From positions 248,001 through 312,000 of the forward strand of contig CP038115.1 in the NCBI GenBank assembly GCA_004519485.1: DNA of 64,000 bases. The letters run 5' to 3'. Each line of letters begins with the position of its first letter. The stretch's first letter is position 1. Below, piece after piece: positions 1 through 9,997 of this stretch. Source of the stretch: Nannochloropsis oceanica (Eukaryota > Sar > Eustigmatophyceae > Eustigmatales > Monodopsidaceae). The position numbers and the translations under genes are program-made. Below the pieces are notes generated by a model. The model searched no databases. It was not told the origin of the DNA and saw only the letters and a list, made by a program, of their open reading frames with translations.

Positions 1-1178
1 CCCTCCCTTTCTCCCTCCCTCCCTCCCTCCCTCACATTCCGTAACAACTGCCTCAGGCAAGGCTGGAGGAAACTCTCTTTGCCTTTCACCATCTCTCCTT
101 CTTCGTCATTAAAAAAGAAATCCGAAGGCATAGCAGAAGACTGGGCCGAGAAGACATGGAGGAAGGCGTGATAGAGGGGGAAGTATTGAGGGAGGGAGGG
201 AGAGAGGGAAGCGTGGCAGAGCAGGGCGGTGGTTTCTTTCCAGTGCTTGAGGCCGGCCATGGAGTACAGGTTAAGGAAGAGAAGGAAGGCGAGCTGATAC
301 TCGCCTAGAAGGGCTTTCCAGGCTGACGAAGAAGGAAAAGAAGGAGAAGAGGATGAGGACGAGGAGGACGAGAAGGACGAGGGAAGGAGGGAGGCCGAGG
401 ATGAGGACGAGCCTATTTTACTATACACATCCCTCAACACTTCCTCCAACAGTTGAGAGCGATCCAAGTGGTATCGTGTCACTTCTGCCGGTGTCATGTC
501 CAATGCATTCTTTGGCCGTTTCGCGCCTCGTACATCCGTGAAAGTGGCCGCGTGGCCCAACCCTGGAAAGAACGGCACCAACTCCCCTCCTTCCCTCTTC
601 TCTTCTTCGCCTCGAGCATGTATTTTCTCCTCTTCCCAAGCTCCTGGTAAGATACGCGTTTCCACTTTCAAACCACATAGTGCCAAGACGTCCTCTGTTA
701 TGTACTCGCTCAGATCCCGCCAAAGCCTCCCCTGCTCCCTTTCAGGGTATGCCCCTAATTGCTTGTTCAATTCACCCCTTTGCAGGGCCTGGAGTAGATT
801 ATGCATAGACCCTTCCCGTAGTCCTGTTCCTTGCTCAATTAATTCTTCTTCTGTTGGGTCCCATGATTTGACGAGGACTTCATACGGACGGGAAATGTGA
901 ACGAAAAAGCCTTGGCGGAGGCCTTGGCCTGTCCCGAACGTCAGGAAATGCAAGCCTAAAGGCACGCCCGCAACGCCTCGAAAGTTGGGGCCGACCTGGT
1001 TTATTTGCATGTCGATTCCAAACTCACTCCCGGAGGGCATGCCCAGAATAATAACGATGCCGCCTTCTTGCAAGGGGGGGGGGGGAGGGGAGGTCGAAGA
1101 GGAGCTGGAGACGGGGGAGTGATGCGTAGAGGAGGAAGAGACCGAAGACGCACAAGAGGTATCTAAGTCTTGGTACAT
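1..1178 (-). CDS. AAR2: AAR2-type U5 snRNP assembly/splicing factor (3' end beyond window)
   Basis: The minus frame is open without a stop from an ATG at 1178-1176 to the window edge, about 392 codons, so the C-terminus is missing. Residues about 38-90 carry the AAR2 signature: a hydrophobic strand ending LGMPSGSEFGID, then QVGPNFRGVAGVPLGLHFL and GFFVHI. Further on come TPAEVTRYHLDRSQLLEEVL and, near the edge, EYQLAFLLFLN, LKHWKE and PSDFF, matching the helical C-terminal domain. AAR2 binds Prp8 in the cytoplasm during U5 snRNP maturation. A Ser-rich insert of about 25 residues sits between the two domains and comes from TCC repeats. No intron is needed. The gene is divergent from the Lon-like gene 265 bp away. 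Confidence 0.9.
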   Translation of the reverse strand, partial: MYQDLDTSCASSVSSSSTHHSPVSSSSSTSPPPPPLQEGGIVIILGMPSGSEFGIDMQINQVGPNFRGVAGVPLGLHFLTFGTGQGLRQGFFVHISRPYEVLVKSWDPTEEELIEQGTGLREGSMHNLLQALQRGELNKQLGAYPEREQGRLWRDLSEYITEDVLALCGLKVETRILPGAWEEEKIHARGEEEKREGGELVPFFPGLGHAATFTDVRGAKRPKNALDMTPAEVTRYHLDRSQLLEEVLRDVYSKIGSSSSSASLLPSSFSSSSSSSSSPSFPSSSAWKALLGEYQLAFLLFLNLYSMAGLKHWKETTALLCHASLSPSLPQYFPLYHAFLHVFSAQSSAMPSDFFFNDEEGEMVKGKESFLQPCLRQLLRNVREGGREGERE

Positions 1179-1443
1179 GCTTTTGTGTTGTAGCTGCGGT
1201 GATTGTCTGTGTGTGTAAATGGTCGTCTTGGGGACGGGAAAAACGCTTTAATCATCAGATACCTCCCCCCCCCGTGCAGTTCTGCTCCTATTCACATCGG
1301 CCCCTTGCCACCCTTTTCCACTTGTCGCATATACTCTTAAGACACATTAATCCACGTCCAATCTAAACACGTCACTAGTTACTGCACTTGGGCAAGGTGG
1401 GTGTCTTCAGCTGCAGGATTTTGCGCGCTTTCGGTCAGGTTGA

Positions 1444-4160
1444 ATGATGGAGGCCGAGGACGAAGAAGGCGATGCCATGATGGTCAGCAGCAGGAACAGC
1501 AGTGAAACCAGTCCACCCACAAAGAGCTGCAGCAACAGCAGCAGTAGCAGCAACAACAAACGTCGTTCAGGGCAGGATTATGAAAATCCCGATTTTCTCG
1601 AGCATCTGCTGCATGTCACAGGCATCACGGGCACGGCCAGCAAGCGGCGGATGCTAAAACACTCTCCGTCCTCCCCCCTCTTCCTTCGAAGCACCGACCA
1701 AAATGCTCCCGGCGTGGGCTTTTGCAACAATTGTACGACGAATTTCAACAATAATGTCAATGCCTTCTATTGGTCCTTGCCGTTTCGGCCCACACCTCTC
1801 CAACCAAGCCCACCATCACCACCAATCTCCTCCCCCTTGCTTTTCCTTCAGTCGCCTCATTACGACGAGGTCATGAATACAATTATGAGCGAAGGCGGGA
1901 GAAAAGAAGTAGGGATAGGAAGAGGAGGAGGAGGAATGGCCAGCATGGCGTTATGCGCTCTCCAACGGCAGCAGCAGCAGGAGGAACAACAACATCAGCA
2001 TTACCAGCAGCAGAAGCACCAGCATCAGCATCAGCATCAGCATCAGCATCAGCAACTACTACTACAGCAACTACAAAATTCTGACGGTTGAGCAGGTGCG
2101 CCGCTCCATTACCCCTTAGGAATGGATCTGGGTCTGTTATCTCCATTCACGTCGGTGGCAAGGAAGAGTGTAAATAGTAGCAGCAGCAGCAGTAGCAAAA
2201 GTAGCATGATGGAGGACGAGAAGAATGTTCAGATGAGAGGAATAGCAGCAAGAGTACAAGATCGCTGTAGCACTTCAAGTTCTATTTTCGTCATGAAATG
2301 TAGCGTACTGCCGTGCAGTCGCAGCAGCAGCAGCAGCAGTAGCAGCAGCAGCTGTAATGTAAGGGTGCAAGGGCCAGGAGGGAGGGAGGTGGTCACGTTG
2401 ACAGAAGCAGCTCTCTCTTGGCAAAGGCGTTTTTGCGGCTGTGGGGGAAGGAAGTCAGAAGGTGGTTCAGACTTGGTACGGAGTATGGAGAGTGGTTGAT
2501 GGAGGGAGGGGAAAAGGAGGGGGTGGAGGAGGTTGTAATATATTTGGAGCCGTTGAGGAAGGAGGGCTGCTGGCAGGGGACAGAAGCAGCAGCAGCACTA
2601 GCACCAGCGGCAGCAACAGTAGCAGCACCAGCAGCGACGTTGGGATGTAATGATATGACATGTAGTCGTTCCCTGTTCTCTTCCATCTCTAGTGAAGCAG
2701 CAGCTGCAGTAGGAATGGATGGAGGGGGGATGGGGGTGTCGATCTTCCTTTCGTTGCTACAGCTGTGGGTGAGTAAAGAGAGGCTCGCCTTGAAGCCAAA
2801 CGTGGTGGTCATGGGTGAATTGATGTTGTGCGGGAACATCATCAGCGGGTATTCTCATCGACAGCATCGAGGGAAGGAGAGAGGAAGAGAGGGAGAGGAA
2901 GAGTGTGTGTTGGCGGGCATGCTACGGGCAGCGAGAGAGGGAGGGGTGGGCTGCTTGATCTTACCCAAGGACATGCAGGAGGATGTCGCGTCTTTCCTGT
3001 GTGCCAATGCTGCTGGTGCTGCTAGTGCTGCTGTTGCTGGTGCTGCTGGAGCTGCTGCTGCTGCTGCTGCTGCTCCGAAAGCCGATGTCCGTTTTCTCTT
3101 TGCTGAGGACATTGTGGACTTGCTTGGCTTTGTGAGCGGGTCCTTCTCTTTCTCTTCCTCCATCCCCCCCCCCTCCTACTGGGGTAATCAGGCCTCCTTC
3201 CATCCTTCCTCGTTATCTTTTCGCTCCTCCTCCTCCCCCTCTCCCAAGTTATCGCTGCTCGTGGGGAAACGCCTGAGTTGCACACACGAAGAGAAAGGAT
3301 GGACGGGAGAGAGGGAAGAAGGGTGGATTTACGTGGCACCAACCCTTCTACCTGTCGATGACGTGTCTGTTTCTTTTCGGAGGGTGGAAGTAGCTGTCTT
3401 GTTAGGTGGAGGACGAGGGCAGTTCCTCGTTACAACCACAGGCCTTGCCTCCTCCTCCTCCTCCTCCCTCTCCTCTTTTACCTTTTCATCCCCTTCTTCT
3501 TCAGTAACAGCATCACCCATCCTCCTCTCCAGCAACAGCATCAACCGCACTAGCAGCAGCGGAAGCAATGGCAACATTATCAGTAGTAGGAGACGTAGTA
3601 ATTGTGGAGGAGGAAAAGGAGAAGGCGGAGGAGGAGCCGTCTGTGCCGCAATAAACGTCGCGCGCGTCCTGCTCCTCAAGAACCAACAACAGCTCTGTCA
3701 GTTCCTTGGTCCCCCCACTATCGACCTCCGCGCAATGTCCTCCCTCCCTTCTTCCCTCCCTTCCTCCCTCCGGAAGAAGATTGACATTCACGTTTACATA
3801 CCCCAGTGCCTCCCCTCTGCTGCTGTGGGGGCATATGCCCTCCCTGCCTTTCTTGCCCTCGTTGCTGCGTGCTGGCCTGGTCTCCGGGGCTCCCTCGATG
3901 GGACTGGTAGCTTGGGCGAATTGAACGGGATGGGAACCATGTCACTGCACTCCTGTCGCCTCCCTCCCTCCTTCGTGTCTTCCCTCCCTTCCTCGGTGAT
4001 TCGCAAAATGGTCATGCCCAGGGCGCAAGCGTGTGAGCTGGTGAGGAGCGGGGGCGGGGTGGGAGATAAGTGGCTGCTGGGCAACGGTGTACTAGTGGTG
4101 GGAGCAGAGAGTATTCTGGACGCGATCCAGTGTTTTTTTCTGGGGAACGATGGGATCTAG
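1444..4160 (+). CDS. Tandem degenerate Lon-protease-domain protein (pseudoprotease), reading frame broken or spliced
   Basis: Two diverged copies of the Lon (S16) proteolytic domain can be read. Copy 1 runs from about 2240 (GIAARVQD, IFVMKCSVLP, TLTEAALSW) to about 3150 (LALKPNVVVMGELML, VGCLILPKDMQEDVA, DVRFLFAEDIVDLL). Copy 2 runs from about 3330 to 4155 (IDIHVYIPQCLPS, MVMPRAQACELV, VLVVGAESILDAI). Where active Lon has D-G-P-S-A-G, copy 1 has DGGGMG, and the catalytic Lys is also missing; copy 2 has lost both as well. No AAA+ module is seen. The segment 1444-2091 may be a degenerate LON N-terminal domain (LPFRPTPL then PLLFLQSPHYDEVM), which is weaker. That segment and the one from 2092 share a frame separated by one TGA at 2089-2091. 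The frame then shifts between about 2418 and 2499. An intron, a base error near the T-run at about 2430, or true decay could explain this. Function unknown. Confidence 0.55.
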
Positions 4161-5154
4161 GAAGAGGGAAGATCTATTTCCCTCTTTCCTTCTTCCTACC
4201 CTCCTTGGACGTGCTGCAGAGGACGTAGGAGGAGGTAGGGATGGAGGGAGAGAGGAAAGGACGCGAGAAGAAATTGAAGGAAGAATATATGAGCTGGCCG
4301 GTGTGTATCTAAGAGTGATTGTACAGTGAAGAAATAAGCTCAAAAGCAAAGGGTAAAAGAACTATCACACGATGGGGGGTAGCGGTCGGGAATGGCTGAA
4401 GACGCGTTTCTAGCTCAATTTACAGTGATGGATGATTATTTATTTTTTGTTTACCTCTTCTGTTCACTTTGAGGGGGAGAAGTAGTTGCATTATGTTCTT
4501 GACGCTGCCACAGGGTAGACAGTGGATGGACGTCGCACACAAGTCTTTGAGTGCCCTTCTCCTCATTCCTTCCAGACCCCCTTCCTAATTTTTCTATTTT
4601 GCTCACCATCATTGCGGTAGCCAGGGCATGCTTACGTACTTTCCTGTCGTACTTTTTGGTCTGTTTCTCTTTCTCTCAAAAACCTTCTCTCTCCCTCGTC
4701 ATTGATCTGTTTCCTTCATTTCTCCCCTTCCTTGTGCCTTCTCACACCCCTGAAGGTAAAGCTGAATTCGTGCTCTCATTGTCATTTTCAATAGGGTACT
4801 GCGTGTGCTGTCTGGCCTATGGCAGGGATCATGGAAACATGGCAGCATTCACATCTTTGTCTCTCTTTGTTGATTTATATTTACATGGAAGTGATTTACC
4901 TTTTCGACCTTTTTATTCATTCTGCCGGCCTTGCTCTTAATTTTGTTTTCTCTCCTCAACTTTATTCTTATTCTAATTCTTTTTCCAACTCCTCTTCCCC
5001 ATATTCTTCTTGTCCGCCTCCTTTTCTTGTTCGCCTTCCACCTCTTCCTCCTCCCCTTCTTGTCTTCCTCCTGTCCTACTAAGTTTTCGATCATCCCATT
5101 CGCGTGACTCATTCTCAAAGTTGACTATTCTTCGTGCCTCAGAAATGCATTCAC
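4161..5154. other. Intergenic region, convergent 3' ends
   Basis: This stretch lies between the 3' ends of the Lon-like gene and the PAS gene. It is T- and CT-rich on the plus strand, with only short open frames that look like nothing known. I see no gene; it probably holds the two 3' UTRs. Confidence 0.6.
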
Positions 5155-7005
5155 CTATTCACCTCCATACCCTTCCCTCCCCTCCGGCCTCAAGAACAAC
5201 ACCAACCCAAGCTCGCTCGACCTCAGCGTCAAGTCCACCCTCGTCGACCTCTCCTGTTGATGTTCCTGCTGTTGCTGCTCGACTGCCCCATCTACAGTAA
5301 GCGGGAGGGGAGGCGTGCGAATCGTAACCTGGACAAACATCGTGTTATCGTTACTCGACATGCACTTCCCAACGGCTGCGACTACTGCTCCCGTATCCAT
5401 TTCATCCATCCACTCCCACAAACACCTCCCAGCAAGCGGCTGCTCCTTCCCTCCCCGCAGTGGCAACTTCAACAGCTGATTGCACCGGTCATTCACGAAC
5501 AGGATTCGGGCACTCACGTCTGGGGAGAGCAGTAAAATCGCGTCAGGCGCTGCCGTGACAAGCACCTTGAACATGGACAGCGTATTCACCTTCTCCCTAA
5601 GCTGATTCTCTTTCTCTACCTGCCTCTGACGCGCCATCGCACTGTATTGCCGAGCCCTGGCCTTCTTCCACTCCATCTGTTCCTCTAATGTAAATTCACT
5701 CAAATCCATTTTGGGGGCCCTTCGCTTCCTCTCCGCATAATTCTGATACTGCTGGTTTATCATTTTTCTTCTTCTTCCTCCTCCTCTATTTCCCCTTTCC
5801 CCTTCATTATGCTCCTCCTCTTCCTCCTCGCATTCATTCTTCCAGCTGCTGCTACCACGGCTGTTGCTACTGAGTCTTCCTACGGCAGCAGCAAGTGAAG
5901 AAGCATTCGGGTGAAGCATGGAAGCTGTGTGAGTATGAGACGGGAGTACAGCGGTATTGTGGTTCGGCGCACGCTGTGAAAAATGATTGTGAGGAGGGAG
6001 GGAAGGAGGAAAAGCGCCAGCAGTGGAGGGAGCAAGGAAGCCACCAGAGCCCCCGCCGCCCATTGCAGTGTTGCGGAGGAAGGCGTGCGAGGTGTGGGAG
6101 GGGGCGGTTGAAGAGGAGGTTGAAGATGAATTAGGGAGAGAAAGAAGAGAAGAGCTGGTAGCTGTAGATAGGGAGGGGGAGGAGGAGGAGGAAATAGAGG
6201 AGGAGGGAGTGGAGTTGGAGGTGGAGTTGGACGTGGAGGAGGAGGATGAGGAGGGAGGAAAGTAGGGGGGGAAGGAGGGAAGGAAGGAGGGGGACTGTTT
6301 TTGCTGTTGTTGGGAGGCTAATTGGAGCATGTAGGCCTTGTTATTTGGGATGTGGTAGATTGTGCTGCTGCTGCTGCTGCTGCTATTGCTACTGTTGTTA
6401 AGTTCCATGGCACGATGTCTGTGTTGTGGGGCGCTGGCGGCAGGTGAAGCAAGGTAGGCTGCGGGCTGTCGATACTGCTGATGTTGCCGCTGATGCTGCT
6501 GCTGCTGCTGATACTGGCGTTGTAGATGCTGTAGTTGACGCTGTTGTTGCTGGAGTAGGGCCATTGGGGCAGAGATAGTGGAGGAGAGGGCGGAGAACCG
6601 GCCATGGGGTGGAAAGGACACAGAGGCGGGGGTGCATGTGTCCTTGTCTATGCCATAGCGTGCCTTTGCTGCTGCTGCTGCTGCTGCTACTCGCATTAAC
6701 GATGGTGATAGCGACTGGTGATCATGGTGGGGGTTTTCCATGGAATATTTGGTGGGTTGGGGGGGCGTTGGGACTGAACTTGTCGAGCTCTCCGTCGTAA
6801 TGATGACGGGCCCGGCCGCGGAATCTGCCGCTGATGACGAGGCCGTGGGCAGGGAGGGGAGCGACAAAGTCGAGGGCTTGGAGGGAGGTGTCTCAGTGCT
6901 CTTGACTGCCCGGAGAAGAGATTGGACCGTGCGGGTGCTTTGCGCGGTGCTGTCAGTGCTGGGACCAAGTTTAGGACCGCCGGGCGTGTCTGTATCGGCG
7001 ACCAT
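5155..7005 (-). CDS. PAS-domain protein with long Ser/Gln-rich N-terminus, possible bZIP-like regulator
   Basis: A single 616-residue frame. Residues 1-400 are low complexity: Ser, Gln, Pro and Ala runs. From about residue 427 comes MDLSEFTLEEQMEWKKARAR, then a basic, heptad-like helix (QYSAMARQRQVEKENQLREKV) and at once a PAS domain of about 100 residues (MFKVLVTAAPDAILLL, ARILFVNDRCNQLLKL). Stramenopiles have many bZIP-PAS factors with this order. Here the basic region lacks the usual Asn-x7-Arg pattern, so DNA binding is uncertain. The LOV flavin motif (NCRFLQ) is absent, so it is not an aureochrome photoreceptor. The start is the ATG at 7005 in the context GCCATGGTCGCC on the coding strand. 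That start region is repeated upstream in the 7.0-7.5 kb array. Confidence 0.65.
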   Translation of the reverse strand: MVADTDTPGGPKLGPSTDSTAQSTRTVQSLLRAVKSTETPPSKPSTLSLPSLPTASSSAADSAAGPVIITTESSTSSVPTPPQPTKYSMENPHHDHQSLSPSLMRVAAAAAAAKARYGIDKDTCTPASVSFPPHGRFSALSSTISAPMALLQQQQRQLQHLQRQYQQQQQHQRQHQQYRQPAAYLASPAASAPQHRHRAMELNNSSNSSSSSSSTIYHIPNNKAYMLQLASQQQQKQSPSFLPSFPPYFPPSSSSSSTSNSTSNSTPSSSISSSSSPSLSTATSSSLLSLPNSSSTSSSTAPSHTSHAFLRNTAMGGGGSGGFLAPSTAGAFPPSLPPHNHFSQRAPNHNTAVLPSHTHTASMLHPNASSLAAAVGRLSSNSRGSSSWKNECEEEEEEHNEGERGNRGGGRRRKMINQQYQNYAERKRRAPKMDLSEFTLEEQMEWKKARARQYSAMARQRQVEKENQLREKVNTLSMFKVLVTAAPDAILLLSPDVSARILFVNDRCNQLLKLPLRGGKEQPLAGRCLWEWMDEMDTGAVVAAVGKCMSSNDNTMFVQVTIRTPPLPLTVDGAVEQQQQEHQQERSTRVDLTLRSSELGLVLFLRPEGREGYGGE

Positions 7006-7525
7006 GGAGGGCCTGTCAAGTAAGGAGCGGGAATGGAGATGATGTGAGCTCGTGTTATGTTATCATATCACTCAGTGTCGTCTGAAAGTGAGGAGACAGG
7101 AGCTCTGCGCGGTGATGCTGCCAAGACCAAGTGTGACGGTTTTGCTCATTTGTTGAGGACCGCAGGGGTGTCTATCGGCGACCATGGAGGGCCTATTAAA
7201 TAAGCGGCGGGAATGGAGATGATGTGAGGTCGTGTTATGTTATCATACCACTCAGTGCCGTCTGATAGTGAGGAGACAGGAGCTCTGCGCGGTGATAGCG
7301 CCCGTACTGGACTGGCTGTGACGAATTTGCTTCAAAGTTAAGGACAGCCGACCGCGTCGGTTTTGGCGACCATGTGCATCTCCCTTGACGGCCAATACTA
7401 CACAATGTAAAACCGAGGAGACAGAGCTGCGCGGTGCTGGCCTTAATGGATCGTTCAGTTTCATGGGTTAGCGAAGCAGTTTAGGGCCCCCGAATGCGTC
7501 GTCTTGGCGACCATGGAGGGCCCCA
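6962..7525 (-). repeat. Four-copy decayed tandem repeat of the PAS gene 5' end
   Basis: The block around the PAS gene start (GGCGACCATGGAGGGCC at about 6997, plus strand) recurs at about 7177, 7364 (partial) and 7506. The first two units, 6972-7115 and 7155-7298, match closely over about 145 bp. The third and fourth are shorter and more worn. Shared landmarks are GGAGACAGGAGCTCTGCGCG, TGTTATGTTATCAT and the start context. On the minus strand each copy keeps ATGGTCGCC, so each carries a copy of the start codon and first codons. This looks like unequal tandem duplication of promoter, 5' UTR and start. Confidence 0.8.
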
Positions 7526-9366
7526 CGCTTTTGCCCATAGCTGTCCCATGTCCCTCCCCGGGACGAACATGGGGGACGCAAATGAAATATCATCACATGA
7601 TGTGCGTAGAGGACATTCGTACTTGGCCCAGTATTACTGTAAGAATCGAATCGCAACTCTTGTCATCTCAAACCATCAGAATTAGTTTCCTTGACACATA
7701 CGGGCACTTGTGCTCCAATTGACCCGCTGTTCTTTGAATCGGTTCGTTCGCAACGTTTCTCCCTGAGGAAAACCCGGTAGATATCGGATATGTGTAGTTT
7801 TTTGGGGGGAACCGTATTACTCACAGAGTTACGACTTTCAGACCATGATCGACAGAGTTTCTAACCTGTCTCGAAAATAAGTGGCCACATGATGTCTGGA
7901 TGAAAATGGAGGGTCCAATCTTTCATCACCTACAGTGGACCGCCAAGCCAAATCTTGACCTTAACAGTTGAAATATTCCCACTAGAAACTGATCATGCCC
8001 TTGAAGCCGGAACCGTAATCTGGAGCACAGCTATCCAACGTACTATTTGCCCCTTTTTTTTCACGTGTTTGCCACGCCTTTTCATAGGCCATATCCTATG
8101 CCACATGATACTCGAACCTCGGTCCATCTCTCCCCTTTCCTTCGTCAATGAAGGATTCAGAGGATCTTCCCCGGTCTTCTTCGCCAGGGCCAGCAGGCGC
8201 TCCAGCGTCATGCCGAGAGTTGTGTCAAGGAAGTGTCCAGAGGCAATCTCGATGCCCATATTGATCATTAAAACAGCTTGAAGCGTCATTTTCGATGATC
8301 CTTTCATCATTGACACCCCATTCATTGTTATGTCACGAATGAGAGTGCAGTTGCACGATGACCATTTTCCGGTTTAAACTCGCATAAGTTTTAGAGACGA
8401 CGGACAGAGTCCAGTAGGTCAAAGATGATTACAACTTACACGTGACAATAATATCTAGTGGACTCAACGGCCTGCTGTTGTGACGAGTATATTTGGTGCG
8501 TCTGGATCGCCTCAACGACCAGACTAGGAGGGGTCGGAACGCTGAGGAGGTGTTTATGTCTGAAGGGCTTTCTCTCGAGGCTTCGCGCACAAAATGATGT
8601 CGAATAGTCCACCAATATCTAGCAGTTTCGGGTGTTTCTCCGCATTTTTCTATTTCTTGGTCGCGTTCATGGATCTGTAATTCTGATCAGAATTCTGATG
8701 TCCCCTCGAGCTTGTCTTGAGGGTCCATGGGCGGTAAGGGGGATCCATGCAAAAGAACTTTTGTTCTTCTCGCTAGTTCGAATCTAGAATTGTGCGAAAC
8801 GTCATTTTTCACCATTTCGATCATAAGCTGTCCCCTGCGCAAGACATCCGAAATGTTTTTGCCATCTTTCCACCCTTCCAACCTCTTCAATCTACACTAA
8901 AACACCAAATTATTGCCATCTATTCTGTCTAGGTGTGTGGTGACTTTAATTTATTATTCCTGCCCACCAGTGGCACCACTGGGGGTCCTGCAGACGGCGC
9001 CAGACCGAGGGAATCGTCTGGGAAAGCCGCGAACGCATGACGCCTGCAACAACAAAAAACATTGCCGCTTTTGCAAACGCAATCAGCCCGCGAAGTGCAA
9101 GCGGCAGGCAGCAGACTGCGAAGCATGCAGAGATGACCAACTGATGGTGGGGTCAAGCGAAGAGGTGTCGAGAACAACGCTGCTGCCCTCCCCTCGGGCA
9201 ATGAGGTCGCGAAAAAGCAAGGGTAGAGGCGGATAAACGACAAGAGGACGGGACGGAGGTGCAAGTGGACGACAAAGGAGAGGAGGGGGAGGAAAAACAC
9301 TTTTCAGAGGAGGACATTCGTGATACAATGGGCAGATGGAGCGCCCTAAGGTAAAAGTTTTTGCGG
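7526..9366. other. Gene-poor region, no supported gene; possible decayed coding fragment at 9000-9335
   Basis: I recognise no gene in 7526-8900; the longest frame (7993-8325, minus) matches nothing I know. Between about 9030 and 9335 two overlapping plus frames look less random. One holds a Cys cluster (HCRFCKRN, CEACRDD). The other reads KHFSEEDIRDTMGRWSALR and then stops at 9336-9338. They could be relics of a transposase or of a small host gene. There is no start, domain or splice evidence to choose between these. Confidence 0.35.
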
Positions 9367-9374
9367 ATGCTTTC

Positions 9375-9990
9375 AAGGAAGGAGGTCGGAGGAGGTGTAG
9401 ACGGGGAGGAGGAGGGGAGGAGAAGGGGAGGAGGGGGAGAAGGAGCAGTGGAGGAGGGGAGGAGGAGGGGAGGAGAAGGGGAGGAGAAGGGGAGGAGAAG
9501 GGGAGAAGAAGGGGAGGAGAAGGGGAGGAGGGGGAGAAGGAACAGTGGAGGATGCGGTGAAGGTAGAGGAGGCAGATAAAGGGAGGAAGGAGGTTGGAGG
9601 AGGTGTAGACGGGGAGGAGGAGGGGAGGAGGGGAGGAAGAGGGGAGGAGGGGAGGAGGAGGGGAGGAGGGGAGGAGGAGGGGAGGAGGAGGGGAGGAGGG
9701 GAGGAGGAGGGGAGGAGGGGAGGAGGAGGGGAGGAGGGGAGGAGGGGAGGAGGGGGGGGGGCGGAGAGATGCGGAAGAGACAGAAGGAGGCGGAGAAGGT
9801 GAGGCGGAGAAGGCGGAGAAGGGGAGGAAGCGGAGGGGGAGGAGGGAGAGGACTCGGGGCACAGAGATGCGGAAGAAGGAGGTGGAGGGAGGCGGAGGGG
9901 GAGGAGGAGGCAGAAGGAAAAGGAAATAGGCGGAGGGGGAGGAGGAGGCGGACAGGGAAAGGAAATAGGCGAAGGGGGGAGGAAGGAGGC
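9375..9990 (+). repeat. GGA-rich polypurine minisatellite
   Basis: About 600 bp are nearly all purine on the plus strand, built from GGAGGAGGGG and GGAGAAGGGG units. A higher-order period is visible: the phrase GGAGGAGGTGTAGACGGGG occurs at about 9389 and again about 9596, each followed by the GGAGGAGGGG array. A run of nine G lies near 9752-9760. Mirror-symmetric polypurine DNA of this kind can form triplex or quadruplex structures. The long open frames on both strands here come from the lack of stops in the repeat and are not genes. Confidence 0.85.
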
Positions 9991-9997
9991 AAGGCTA

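Noticed and set aside
3022-3342. Short minus-strand polyQ frame opposite the Lon-like gene
   Set aside because: It is the complement of the Ala-coding GCTGCT repeat in the first Lon domain.
4551-4940. 129-codon plus-strand open frame
   Set aside because: T-rich spacer sequence after the Lon-like gene, with hydrophobic residues from TTC/CTT codons; nothing recognisable.
5155-7005. Aureochrome (LOV photoreceptor) call for the PAS protein
   Set aside because: The flavin-binding Cys motif NCRFLQ and the canonical bZIP basic region are not present.
8760-8800. Possible tRNA B-box (AGTTCGAATCT)
   Set aside because: No A-box at a fitting distance and no cloverleaf can be folded around it. I found no tRNA or rRNA gene in the window.
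9083-9992. Long minus-strand open frames rich in Pro, Leu and Ser
   Set aside because: They are the complement of the GGA polypurine array, which has no stop codons in either direction; composition is pure repeat.
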